Shown: positions 55,918-63,431, counted from the first letter of the stretch. The stretch: DNA of 64,000 nt from Nostoc sp. TCL26-01 (GCF_013393945.1 NZ_CP040297.1:958001-1022000), one strand, 5' to 3'. The notes: generated from the letters alone by a model not told the origin. Program-made: numbers and translations.

Positions 55918-56489
55918 ATCCTTTTGTTGGTATGAGTCCAAAAGATTTATGTATTGATGAATTGCTGTATTTAATTAAACAATTAACAAGTAAAAATAGT
56001 TATTACTTTTGGCGTTGTACTCATCAAGTTAGTGGAATTGTAGAAGAACCGCCTACCAAGGATGATTTTCCGTCGATGCTTGAGGGACAAATGTTTAATT
56101 ATGAATGTGAATTGCGATGGAAAAAAAAATCAAAAGACACTTATGCAGCCCTGTTGTTAACTATAGCTGACAATCATCATCACTTTAAAGCTATCAGTGA
56201 AGATAACAAAGTATCTTGGCGAATAGAACCAAGTAATAATACAAAATTTCCATCTTACGCATATCCTGCTTATGGTTATCGTGCTGATGAAACTCGTTTT
56301 CCTAAAAAGTTAATTTATCCACCTAATTTAAATATTCGCCTAAAAGATGAAAATAAAAAAAATCCCAAATTAGCTCAACGTTACTTTATTGATAACGCAA
56401 CCTCCACTGTGCAATTTGTAGCTTTAACTGTAGAGATAGACCAAGATGACAAGAACCCCTCCCCAACCACCGAGAAAACCAACTCCTAG
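55914..56489 (+). CDS. csx19: Type III-D accessory protein, Csx19-like
   Basis: 191 residues without RAMP motifs. Size, place among the RAMP genes of a Csx10-type operon, and features such as YFWRCTHQVSGIV near the start and YAALLLTIADNHHHFKAI near 90 fit Csx19, a subtype III-D companion of unknown detailed function that sits in the effector complex. It overlaps the preceding gene by 4 bp and the next by 44 bp, an unusually long overlap in this operon. The call is mainly by context. Confidence 0.65.
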   Translation: MNPFVGMSPKDLCIDELLYLIKQLTSKNSYYFWRCTHQVSGIVEEPPTKDDFPSMLEGQMFNYECELRWKKKSKDTYAALLLTIADNHHHFKAISEDNKVSWRIEPSNNTKFPSYAYPAYGYRADETRFPKKLIYPPNLNIRLKDENKKNPKLAQRYFIDNATSTVQFVALTVEIDQDDKNPSPTTEKTNS

Positions 56490-57492
56490 AGATTCATCTA
56501 ACCCAGAACTACCACCCAAACCGTATGAATTTGTTACTTTCCCTCCAGAACGTCCCAACTTACAGCGTCCTGTGGGACATGATAAATATTTGAGCGATCG
56601 CCTACACGGTACACTGTATCTTACGCTCAAAGTGCAGACATCTCTCCATGTCTCCACAGGTATAGTTGCAATGGGTAGCGATGTAGGGGGCAAAATTCCC
56701 TTAATTAAAACAATGGTACAAGGAGTTGACCAAAAACTCTCCATTCAAGGCAGTTCCCTCAAAGGCTGTATCCGGTCTGTATATGAAGCCATAACTAACA
56801 GTACACTAGCAGTGATTACTTCTAGATATAGAGATAAAATCCCTCCAGAACGCCTACCTTGTGGGAATAAAGAAAAACTTTGTCCAGCCAGTCGAGTATT
56901 CGGTGCATTAAATTGGCAAGGTTTGCTAGATTTTAATGATGCCCAGTGTGAAAGCATCGGCTTTACCACCGGATTTATGCCTTCCCTATACCGTCCTCGT
57001 CCAGAAGCAAGTGCTGTATACTTCATTCGGGGTAGGGTCGCTGGACGTAAGTTTTATTATCACACAATTAGAGCCATTGATAAAGGACAGAATTCTGGTA
57101 TTCCTGTACAACAAGCAGGTAGAGAATATATTTTTAAAACCCAGTTAAATTTTAAGAACTTACTCCCAGAAGAATTAGGAACATTATTAATTGTATTAGG
57201 ACAAGATACTCAACATCCCATCGCCTTAAAAGTGGGTGGTGGTAAACCCATCGGCATGGGAACAATGACAGTGAGTATAGACAAAATTCAACAATCAAAA
57301 GATTTAAAAAAAAGATATTCATCCTATCAACTCAGCGAATCTGATGAACTAACAGGAGAAAAATTAGCCCAATTTAAACAGACAAATATGCAAGCAGCAC
57401 ACTCACATTTAGTGCAGAAAAAACAACTAGAAGAATTAACAGCCATCCTCCGCTATCCCACCGACAGAGAACCCCCATCAGGAATGTATTAA
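56446..57492 (+). CDS. Type III RAMP protein, Cas7-like
   Basis: 348 residues with a Pro-rich N-terminus (about 1-50) before the RAMP fold. The fold shows LYLTLKVQTSLHVSTGIVA, LSIQGSSLKGCIRSVYEA and a glycine-rich loop KVGGGKPIGMGTMTV. The catalytic Asp position reads KIPLI, so RNA cleavage by this subunit is unlikely. A Cys pair (CGNKEKLCPASRVFGALNW) recalls the zinc site of Csm3/Csm5-type proteins. It is probably a non-catalytic backbone or capping Cas7. Only 2 bp follow before the truncated start of the next gene. Confidence 0.88.
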   Translation: MTRTPPQPPRKPTPRDSSNPELPPKPYEFVTFPPERPNLQRPVGHDKYLSDRLHGTLYLTLKVQTSLHVSTGIVAMGSDVGGKIPLIKTMVQGVDQKLSIQGSSLKGCIRSVYEAITNSTLAVITSRYRDKIPPERLPCGNKEKLCPASRVFGALNWQGLLDFNDAQCESIGFTTGFMPSLYRPRPEASAVYFIRGRVAGRKFYYHTIRAIDKGQNSGIPVQQAGREYIFKTQLNFKNLLPEELGTLLIVLGQDTQHPIALKVGGGKPIGMGTMTVSIDKIQQSKDLKKRYSSYQLSESDELTGEKLAQFKQTNMQAAHSHLVQKKQLEELTAILRYPTDREPPSGMY

Positions 57493-57494
57493 TC

Positions 57495-57605
57495 ATGACT
57501 ATGACAGCATCTACATCAGCAACTCTTACAGATGTGCAGTGGGAAATTGCTCATGCGATCGCCCTGACTTTAGTTAAGAATAATAATGCACGTTATCAGT
57601 TATAA
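57495..57605 (+). pseudogene. Truncated 5' copy of the S1/OB-like gene (58318)
   Basis: A 36-codon frame opening MTMTASTSATLTDVQWEIAH, then ALTLVKNNNARYQL and stop. Bases 57515-57577 match 58338-58400 with a single mismatch, the start of the gene now at 58318. The reading frame collapses where the higBA module begins. It looks like a gene start left behind when the toxin-antitoxin module was inserted. Confidence 0.85.
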
Positions 57606-57885
57606 AATATTAAGAGAGTATGTCGAAATTCATCCAGATTGTCAAGATGCTCTTAGCAACTGGTATAAAGTCGCTAGTAAAGCTAAATGGTCAAACTTAG
57701 TCGAGGTACAACAAATATTTTCTCAAGCTGAAGCTGTTAGTAATTTTACAGTTTTCAATATCAAAGGGAATAAATATCGATTGATTGTTAATATAAATTA
57801 TCTGAAGCAATTAATTTATATTAAATATATTCTCACTCATGCTGAATACGACAAGGAAGAATGGAAAAATGACCCTTACTTCTAA
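57586..57885 (+). CDS. higB: HigB-type mRNA interferase toxin
   Basis: 99 residues: HVISYKILREYVEIHPDCQD at the start, KWSNLVEVQQIFSQAEAV, FNIKGNKYRLIVNINY and the C-terminal LTHAEYDKEEWK are the HigB-toxin family pattern. HigB cleaves mRNA at the ribosome and is neutralised by the HigA gene that overlaps its end by 17 bp, with the toxin first as is usual for higBA. The module interrupts an otherwise continuous cas accessory operon. Confidence 0.93.
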   Translation: MHVISYKILREYVEIHPDCQDALSNWYKVASKAKWSNLVEVQQIFSQAEAVSNFTVFNIKGNKYRLIVNINYLKQLIYIKYILTHAEYDKEEWKNDPYF

Positions 57886-58288
57886 TACAGAAAAATGTAA
57901 AAAATTACTAAGCACTTATCGTTCTCAAATTATCAAGACTGAAGCTGAGAATGAAGCAGCTTTGGCAATTGTACAAGAGTTAATACACCGAGAACTCAGT
58001 TTTGAAGAAGATGAGTTATTGCAACTCCTAATTATTTTAATTGAAAATTTTGAGCGAGAATATTATCAACTTGATGAGCCAATTAATTCTCAATCAATGC
58101 TTTTGTTTCTTTTAGAACAATCCGAGAAAACTAGAGAAGATTTAGAAGTGTTTTTAGGCTCAAAAACTTTGCTGGATAAAATTTTAAATGGACAACACAA
58201 AATCACCCCAGAACAAGCGCAAAAACTGGGAGATTTTTTTCATGTTGAACCAAGCTTATTCACAGAAACTTCCACACTACCCAACTGA
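57869..58288 (+). CDS. higA: HigA-type helix-turn-helix antitoxin
   Basis: 139 residues from the ATG at 57869; a start at 57839 in the same frame lies deeper in higB and is less likely. A helical N-terminus is followed by a HigA-type HTH near the end (TREDLEVFLGSKTLLDKILNGQHKIT split by turns, then PEQAQKLGDFFHVEPSLF). It should bind HigB and repress the module's promoter. Confidence 0.9.
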   Translation: MTLTSNTEKCKKLLSTYRSQIIKTEAENEAALAIVQELIHRELSFEEDELLQLLIILIENFEREYYQLDEPINSQSMLLFLLEQSEKTREDLEVFLGSKTLLDKILNGQHKITPEQAQKLGDFFHVEPSLFTETSTLPN

Positions 58289-58317
58289 CAGTCAACCACT
58301 ACCTAGATGTGATAATA

Positions 58318-58959
58318 ATGACAATAGCAGAATCAATATCAGCAACTCTTACAGATGTGCAGTGGGAAATTGCTCATGCGATCGCCCTTACTTTAGTTAA
58401 AGATAATACCGATGTCAACGAGTTAGGCAAAACCGTTGCTTACCTGCGTAGCGTGATTAATCACCCAGATGCAACTACTCGATTTTTTCAGTATTTAAAA
58501 ACATTGGTAAGTCATGGTAGACAAATCGGACATAGCAAAAGAACCACAGACTATTACATCAGTATCGATAAAGCTTGTAGTAATTATCTCAAAAATATCA
58601 GCAATGCTCACACCATCCTCCAAATTTTAGGCTGGGTATCTCGCCTCATCCGCTATTACAAAGACGCAGGTATTCCCATTGGAGAAATGTCTATTCCTAC
58701 AGCCCCACCTGTAGAGTCAGCACGTCAAGCAGAGATTGCAAAAGTTGCCCAATCTCAACACTTCCAAGTTGACCAAATTATAGAAGCAACAGTTACTAAA
58801 ATTAATGGTAACAAAGTCACTTATGAGATTCTGGGGACAATTAAGTTAACCGAAAAAGAACCGAAAAAAGCAAGTTCTCTTCAAGAAGGACAGGCAGTTC
58901 AGGTGAAAATCCTGGCTATCAAAGATGATGGTAGTATTAAAAGTATTAAGTGTATTTAG
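58318..58959 (+). CDS. CRISPR-linked protein, helical domain plus S1/OB-like C-terminus
   Basis: 213 residues from the ATG at 58318 (a GTG nine bases upstream is possible). Residues 1-130 are helical. About 150-213 are beta-rich, with IIEATVTKINGNKVTYEIL and then LQEGQAVQVKILAIKDDG, similar to S1/OB-fold nucleic acid binding domains. I know no named family. Before the higBA insertion its start lay 2 bp after the last RAMP gene, so it was the final gene of the type III-D operon. It may be an RNA-binding accessory subunit. It is still intact, possibly relying now on a promoter within the TA module. Confidence 0.75.
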   Translation: MTIAESISATLTDVQWEIAHAIALTLVKDNTDVNELGKTVAYLRSVINHPDATTRFFQYLKTLVSHGRQIGHSKRTTDYYISIDKACSNYLKNISNAHTILQILGWVSRLIRYYKDAGIPIGEMSIPTAPPVESARQAEIAKVAQSQHFQVDQIIEATVTKINGNKVTYEILGTIKLTEKEPKKASSLQEGQAVQVKILAIKDDGSIKSIKCI

Positions 58960-59367
58960 CTTGTTGTTACTGTATAAATATATTGCGAAGTTTGATGATA
59001 TTGTTTGAAAAACCTCCTATAATCGAGATGTAGTGTAAAATTTGTCAAATTTATGACTGAATCAAGGTCGCACTTTAAAACAGGATTTGATTCGTATTCA
59101 GCATGGACGCATTGTGAGTCTTTTCAACAACAGTACAAAACTTTTACCCAGTCTCAAGTAACACTCCAGCTTTCTACTTGTGCCCCTATTTCTCAGGCTT
59201 TAAATCCTACTTTCATTATTAAAGTAGTATAATAGCAAGCCTATTTGATTATTGTTTAGCTCTACTTCTTGTAGAGCTAACATAAAATTCAGTGTAGAGC
59301 AAATCTAGTGTTAACAACAGCATTTAGCTCTCCAATTTTCAGATAAAGTAGAGGTTAACGGTAAATC
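58960..59367. other. Gap with one short open frame and a hairpin
   Basis: 408 bp. It contains the 59-residue frame at 59053-59232 and a hairpin AGCTCTAC-TTCTT-GTAGAGCT at 59258-59278 that lacks a T tract. A further GTAGAGCAAAT and TTTAGCTCTCC follow. It separates the cas operon from the HEPN-like gene group and likely holds the latter's promoter. Confidence 0.6.
59053..59232 (+). CDS. Possible small protein, 59 residues
   Basis: ATG at 59053 to TAA at 59230-59232: MTESRSHFKTGFDSYSAWTH, then a Gln/Thr/Ser-rich middle and FIIKVV end. No recognised family, no membrane segment, and no strong Shine-Dalgarno. It could be a real small gene or a chance frame. Confidence 0.3.
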   Translation: MTESRSHFKTGFDSYSAWTHCESFQQQYKTFTQSQVTLQLSTCAPISQALNPTFIIKVV

Positions 59368-59592
59368 ATGAGTCAACAAGAACAAAACAAAGTGTTATTT
59401 GTTACTGGTGTGCGTGTGGCAATTGATGAAGAACATAGGATATTAATAGCAGGTATGCTTTCAAACAGTCCATTTGTGGAAGATGAGCAAGAATCGTCAT
59501 CAACTGCACATCTCATAAATTTTGCATTTACTCGCCAGCACGCAGCATTTTTGAGAGATAGACTGGATGAGTTTTTAAAGGGTGAAGTATGA
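59368..59592 (+). CDS. Unrecognised small protein (74 residues)
   Basis: A compact acidic protein: KVLFVTGVRVAIDEEHRILI forms a beta start, and FTRQHAAFLRDRLDEFLKGE a helix at the end. No family known to me. It overlaps the next gene by 4 bp (ATGA), so it is co-translated with the 161-residue protein. It heads a three-gene group ending in a HEPN-like protein. Confidence 0.75.
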   Translation: MSQQEQNKVLFVTGVRVAIDEEHRILIAGMLSNSPFVEDEQESSSTAHLINFAFTRQHAAFLRDRLDEFLKGEV

Positions 59593-60074
59593 ATTATATG
59601 AGTTCAACGCAGGAAAATTTATCGGCAAAATCTGAGACTAAAACTACTTGGAGTGAAGCTAATTCTTCTCATTTACGCTTAGTACCTTTCAAGATATCAA
59701 AAAGCTCTGCTTGTATTCCTCCTGAAATACAAAGATTAGTAGAAGAACTAGTTAAAAAAATAGAAGGAGTGAAAAGAGTTATAGCAGTAGCTACTAGTTT
59801 TCCAGATATTCATTGGGTTGATTTTCAGATAGAGTTGAAAGCAGATATCCAATTATCAGATGAAAGCTGGGATAAGATCCAGGATATGATAATTGACTGT
59901 GAATGGAAATTAATAGATGATTCTACTGAAGAATGGTATTTTCGTCCTCAGATAGTAGACAGATTTTATTCATTTGGAGATTCCAAAATAGCCGATTCTG
60001 ATGAAAAAAGATATACAAAGGAACGTAGGCTAAAAGTATGGTCAATTAATTCTCCTAACTTTATCGTGTTTTGA
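59589..60074 (+). CDS. Unrecognised protein (161 residues)
   Basis: A disordered, Ser/Thr-rich N-terminus (about 1-45) is followed by a helix (PPEIQRLVEELVKKIEGV) and an alternating strand-helix region (KRVIAVATSFPDIHWVDFQI, then LSDESWDKIQDMIIDCEWKL) ending in an aromatic segment (EEWYFRPQIVDRFY). The strand-helix part faintly recalls nucleotidyltransferase-like folds, but the GS...DxD signature is missing. No function is assigned. It lies between a 4-bp overlap upstream and a 30-bp gap before the HEPN-like gene. Confidence 0.75.
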   Translation: MNYMSSTQENLSAKSETKTTWSEANSSHLRLVPFKISKSSACIPPEIQRLVEELVKKIEGVKRVIAVATSFPDIHWVDFQIELKADIQLSDESWDKIQDMIIDCEWKLIDDSTEEWYFRPQIVDRFYSFGDSKIADSDEKRYTKERRLKVWSINSPNFIVF

Positions 60075-60104
60075 TTAACTCTAGTTTTACTTTGCCGATA
60101 AATC

Positions 60105-60518
60105 ATGACTTGTGAACGCTACCTTGTGCAAGCTCAAAGCAATGAAAACGCAGCACGCAGCAATGAGAATACTTATCCCGATTGGACAGTAACCATGTGC
60201 TTTTATGCAGCATTGCACTGGGTAGAGTATTACGCTTCTCAAAAAGGGGATGATATACGAACTCAATTCCCAGAAAAATCTCCTCATGATTCTCGTCGTG
60301 GCTATGTTCGTAAGCTGGCAAAGAAATTAGATACAAGAGAATTGGAAAAACTTTATAACGATTTAGAAAGTGCAAGTCAAAAAGCTAGATACTTAGAGGG
60401 TAAAGGCATGGAATATACGAGTGCAATAGATTTTTTTAAAAGTCATCAATTAGAAGTTAATAAATCTTTTGAGAAGTTACAGCATATAAAAGATATATTA
60501 CAAAATAAGTTAAAATAG
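60105..60518 (+). CDS. HEPN-like domain protein
   Basis: 137 residues, all-helical. YPDWTVTMCFYAALHWVEYY and HDSRRGYVRKLAKK, then LYNDLESASQKARYL, match the pattern of a HEPN-like family common in bacterial genomes. The RxxxxH ribonuclease motif of active HEPN toxins is not evident, so catalysis is uncertain. HEPN domains act in CRISPR effectors and in toxin-antitoxin pairs. Here it follows two co-directional unknown genes right after a type III-D operon. Decayed CRISPR repeats start at its stop codon. Confidence 0.75.
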   Translation: MTCERYLVQAQSNENAARSNENTYPDWTVTMCFYAALHWVEYYASQKGDDIRTQFPEKSPHDSRRGYVRKLAKKLDTRELEKLYNDLESASQKARYLEGKGMEYTSAIDFFKSHQLEVNKSFEKLQHIKDILQNKLK

Positions 60519-60694
60519 TAGATACATAAAATTACCCGCAAGGGGACGGAAACAAACACTCGTCTTCTGCTGAATAGGAATCAAATCTCTCTAATAGATT
60601 GAATTCCTGTAATGGCAAAGATACAAATCCGTGAGATGCAGGATGATTAAGATGATTAATATCCCATCTCTCTTCCCCGCAAGGGGACTAAAAC
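60517..60694 (+). repeat. Decayed CRISPR repeats
   Basis: ATTACCCGCAAGGGGACG followed by GAAAC (60531-60553) differs from the same part of the main array repeat (minus-strand reading) at only two bases and keeps the ACGGAAAC handle. TTCCCCGCAAGGGGACTA followed by AAAC (60673-60694) is a second, more changed unit. Between them (about 60583-60605) AATCTCTCTAATAGATTGAA resembles another Nostoc-type repeat. The units are spaced 141 bp end to end, too far for one spacer unless a middle repeat has decayed. Polarity is plus. Confidence 0.7.
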
Positions 60695-60745
60695 TAAAAA
60701 AGACTAAGACAAAATTGCAAGCTAGCTCGAAAATAAATAGAAGAT

Positions 60746-61051
60746 ATGAGAACCAAGCCTTATAGCGAATTGCGAAAGCGAATGACACCTGAGCAAAGGG
60801 CTAAGAATGCAACTCGCGCTCAGATGATGCTGCTTCATCTTAACCTTCTGGAACTGAAGGAGTCTTTAGAACTGACAAACAATAGTTTAGAAAACGACCT
60901 GACAACTTTTGAGTCTACTATTGCTGAATTAGAAACCCAAGAGGATATTCAAGTATTTGCACTCTCTCGTTGTCTTAAAGCTTTTGGTGGAAGTCTTAAA
61001 CTCGTGGCTAAGTTCCCTAATCAAGAGATTGTTTTGGCTCAATTTGAGTAA
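60746..61051 (+). CDS. Orphan XRE/HigA-like antitoxin
   Basis: 101 residues. KPYSELRKRMTPEQRAKNAT at the start and FALSRCLKAFGGSLKLVAKF, FPNQEIVLAQFE at the end are the frame of antitoxins of the HigA/XRE type encoded next to RelE-like toxins. The HTH centre (LELTNNSLENDLTTFESTIAELE) is diverged. No toxin gene lies directly on either side: upstream are CRISPR remnants, downstream the convergent cas6. It is probably a leftover antitoxin or a regulator. Confidence 0.75.
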   Translation: MRTKPYSELRKRMTPEQRAKNATRAQMMLLHLNLLELKESLELTNNSLENDLTTFESTIAELETQEDIQVFALSRCLKAFGGSLKLVAKFPNQEIVLAQFE

Positions 61052-61100
61052 AACTAAACATCTGTACTCTTTTTTGCGCCTTTGTACGAAAAAAAACCTA

Positions 61101-62213
61101 TTACTCCACCTTCAAAGCCTTGCGCGCCAGCTTGGCGTAAGTCTTCACCGTTTCATAAGGCATTTGTAAATCTTGCGCTACCAGTTGCAAAGACTCACCC
61201 ATTTCCCGCCGTGCTAGGATAGTAGCCCATTTTGATGCTACCTCGATCGCGCGATCGCCTCCTGTACGTTTGCGTTGTGCTGTGAAAATTTCTGTTAACT
61301 CCTCAATGCGGTTAGCTAGCAAACTCTGCACATCTGGAACATCGACTACCACCTTTGAAGACCAACCCCAGCGCGTTTGACCTAAACCAAAGGTAGTTTT
61401 ATGTCCAGTACCGCAGTATGGCGCTAACTTCCCCAAAGCAGAAAATAATTGACAAAACTCCGGTTGCTGGGATGCTTCCTTCGTCAAACTAAATTCCACT
61501 GCACCTGTAAAACCTGTGACTGCACCTTTCTTCCCCGCTAGCACTTTTGCTGAGGCGATTTGGTGACGGGTAATCAGTACACAATCATCTACCCAAGCTA
61601 AGAAACTATCTTGGTCAATTGGCGTACCAGCAAAGTCATTCCAACGACGCAGATAACTATGGAAAATATTTACAGGAACTGGTAGCGGTAAGTGATGACC
61701 TTTGCGCCGAAAACTTGTAGGACTTAAAAAATGTAAAGCTAGAGTCTGTTCTAATGGCGAATTGAGTAACTGCTCATAAGTTGTGGGTAAAAAAATCACA
61801 TGACAAGCGATAATCTGTAGAGGTGCATTACGCAGACTTACCTCTGATGGTAAGTTGTTTATCCATTCTGCCAACCATTGTATTAGTCGATTCGACAAAG
61901 CTGTGACATACCAACGATATGTTTTATTAGCCAAAAGTTTTAACTGTTTACCACTACTGACTAATTCCCCATCTAATGCAGAGATAGTAAAAGGTTTTTC
62001 TGACTCACCATCATGGAGGTAAGCTGAGAGTTCTGGGTCTGTGGAACGTACTTGGTCAAGAAACCAGGCGTGGAGTCCAATTGTATATTGAGGATACAGG
62101 GAAACATCAACTTTTGTCACTAACTCAAATTCTAGTCCTACTAATTCCGTTGTTGATGACCAGTTGAGTTGAGTTGTCTGATGATTAACTTTTTTTTTGA
62201 GAATGCGAGCCAT
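61101..62213 (-). CDS. cas6: CRISPR RNA-processing endoribonuclease Cas6 with C-terminal HTH
   Basis: 370 residues. The RAMP part spans about 1-285: LVGLEFELVTKVDVSLYPQY (start), SALDGELVSSGKQLKLLANK, LHFLSPTSFRRKGHHLPLPV and the glycine-rich loop CGTGHKTTFGLGQTRWGW (268-284). His48 (GLHAWFLDQV) is a candidate catalytic residue. Beyond it are about 85 extra residues ending in a helix-turn-helix-like stretch (LQLVAQDLQMPYETVKTYAK). Cas6 cuts array transcripts 3' of the repeat hairpin, leaving the 8-base handle. It is transcribed towards the effector operon and convergent with the orphan antitoxin, 50 bp away. Confidence 0.92.
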   Translation of the reverse strand: MARILKKKVNHQTTQLNWSSTTELVGLEFELVTKVDVSLYPQYTIGLHAWFLDQVRSTDPELSAYLHDGESEKPFTISALDGELVSSGKQLKLLANKTYRWYVTALSNRLIQWLAEWINNLPSEVSLRNAPLQIIACHVIFLPTTYEQLLNSPLEQTLALHFLSPTSFRRKGHHLPLPVPVNIFHSYLRRWNDFAGTPIDQDSFLAWVDDCVLITRHQIASAKVLAGKKGAVTGFTGAVEFSLTKEASQQPEFCQLFSALGKLAPYCGTGHKTTFGLGQTRWGWSSKVVVDVPDVQSLLANRIEELTEIFTAQRKRTGGDRAIEVASKWATILARREMGESLQLVAQDLQMPYETVKTYAKLARKALKVE

Positions 62214-62449
62214 TATAAATCTTGAGTTTTTAATAATCAGCTACAGCAGAAAAGTCATGAAAAAGCGGAATATAACGCTCTATCTTCACAATAGTCTGTA
62301 TTTGACCTAATTAAAAGAGGTGATAGCGATCGCCCATCCACCAGTATATTCAGATTTACTAACAAACTCCACCACTAGCTCTCTATCTGACTCAGAAGCC
62401 AACCTCAAAAGCAACTAGACCTAGCAGTAATAATTTCTTACCTAAAATA

Positions 62450-62490
62450 CAAAAAAGCGCATATGGTACTGCTTACCCAGCGCTTTTTTG
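62450..62490. terminator. Bidirectional terminator-like hairpin
   Basis: AAAAAAGCGC and GCGCTTTTTT form a perfect 10-bp stem with about 19 bases in the loop. A and T tracts on opposite sides would end transcription in either direction. Confidence 0.75.
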
Positions 62491-63063
62491 TAAAAGAATA
62501 TACCAATTCACTTACTTGATGCGACAGTTAAAATCTCCAATACCCTTGCAAAGCAAGACATTGTGAGGATTGTTTTTAACAAACATTGAAGTGAAAAGGT
62601 ATCACTCCTTGCACTAAGTTAAGAATATCTTTTTTCAGATAAAAATGATCATTCTACAGGTGACAGTTTGTAAACTGACCCTAGTCAAAAATTACTCTTT
62701 GTGCATAGTGTCAAACACAACTCAGTCTGCCCAGAGTTATTTGGTAGTATGGCACAAAAAATTGTGGCATTTTGGCAGACACAACTATGCAGTTATTGCT
62801 TTAATGAGGATATCAAGGGGAACGGGAAGGTGGAAATATATCCGCAGGATGTTGCAGTATCCTGCAAATTTCCCTCCTCACGGCCAGTTGTCGATTAGGT
62901 GCTGTAGATTAACTCTACACAGCTACACAGCCAACTCTCAGCGCTGAATCATCGCTTCAATACAACTGGCTAAAAATCAACTAGAAAACACATAGCAATT
63001 GATGCAGCACGAGCAACTGATACCATTTCACTTTAATAATGATACAAATACGTGAGTCCGTCA

Positions 63064-63181
63064 GTCCGTCAGGGATTGTAAATCCCTGTCTCATAGCTAA
63101 AGTCCTCTCAAGAGGACTGAATATCAGAGTCCATTTTAATGGACTTAAGCTATGAGACCACCGTTTTAACGGTGGGCGGAC
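63064..63181. repeat. 118-bp nested cloverleaf palindrome
   Basis: Six helices, read by eye. The outer stem is 63064-63070 with 63175-63181 (one G-T pair). Stem 2 is AGGGATT/AATCCCT (63071-63087). Stem 3 is an 11-bp GTCTCATAGCT/AGCTATGAGAC (63088-63098 with 63148-63158) enclosing two hairpins, AGTCCTC/GAGGACT (63101-63118) and AGTCCATT/AATGGACT (63128-63145). The last is CACCGTT/AACGGTG (63159-63174). Nearly every base is paired. It could be a folded RNA or a MITE/transposon-end relic. No transposase adjoins it. Confidence 0.9.
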
Positions 63182-63386
63182 AATACCCAACGAGTAAGCT
63201 ATATGTATCAGGATTTTTGTGAATTGGTATGACTGGAGTGATAATGAAGGCGATCGCTTAAATTAATGTGAGTTCGACAAGTTTTTTTTGACCTCTCCCC
63301 CAGCCCCTCTCCGACGCGGAGAGGGGAGCAAAGAGCATCACATATCAATGAAAAATCAAGCTTTTAAAGCCTCTCTCCTTTTAGGG

Positions 63387-63431
63387 GAGCCAGTTGCGTG
63401 GGCGGGTTTCCCGACTTGAGCAAACTGGCGT
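63387..63431 (+). mobile_element. 45-bp mobile hairpin, copy 3
   Basis: Same sequence by eye as 48489-48533 (GAGCCAGTTGCG...AACTGGCGT). It sits inside a CTCTCCTTTTAGGG-GAGAGGTTTGGAGAGG repeat, which reads through normally once the 45 bp are removed. Confidence 0.88.

Noticed and set aside
62645..62947. Plus-strand frames encoding about 100 and 65 residues
   Set aside because: They overlap in different frames, lack a Shine-Dalgarno and family features, and lie in repeat-rich DNA.
63064..63181. Cloverleaf element as a tRNA
   Set aside because: Loops are only 2-4 bases, there is no anticodon or T-loop sequence, and stem lengths do not fit.
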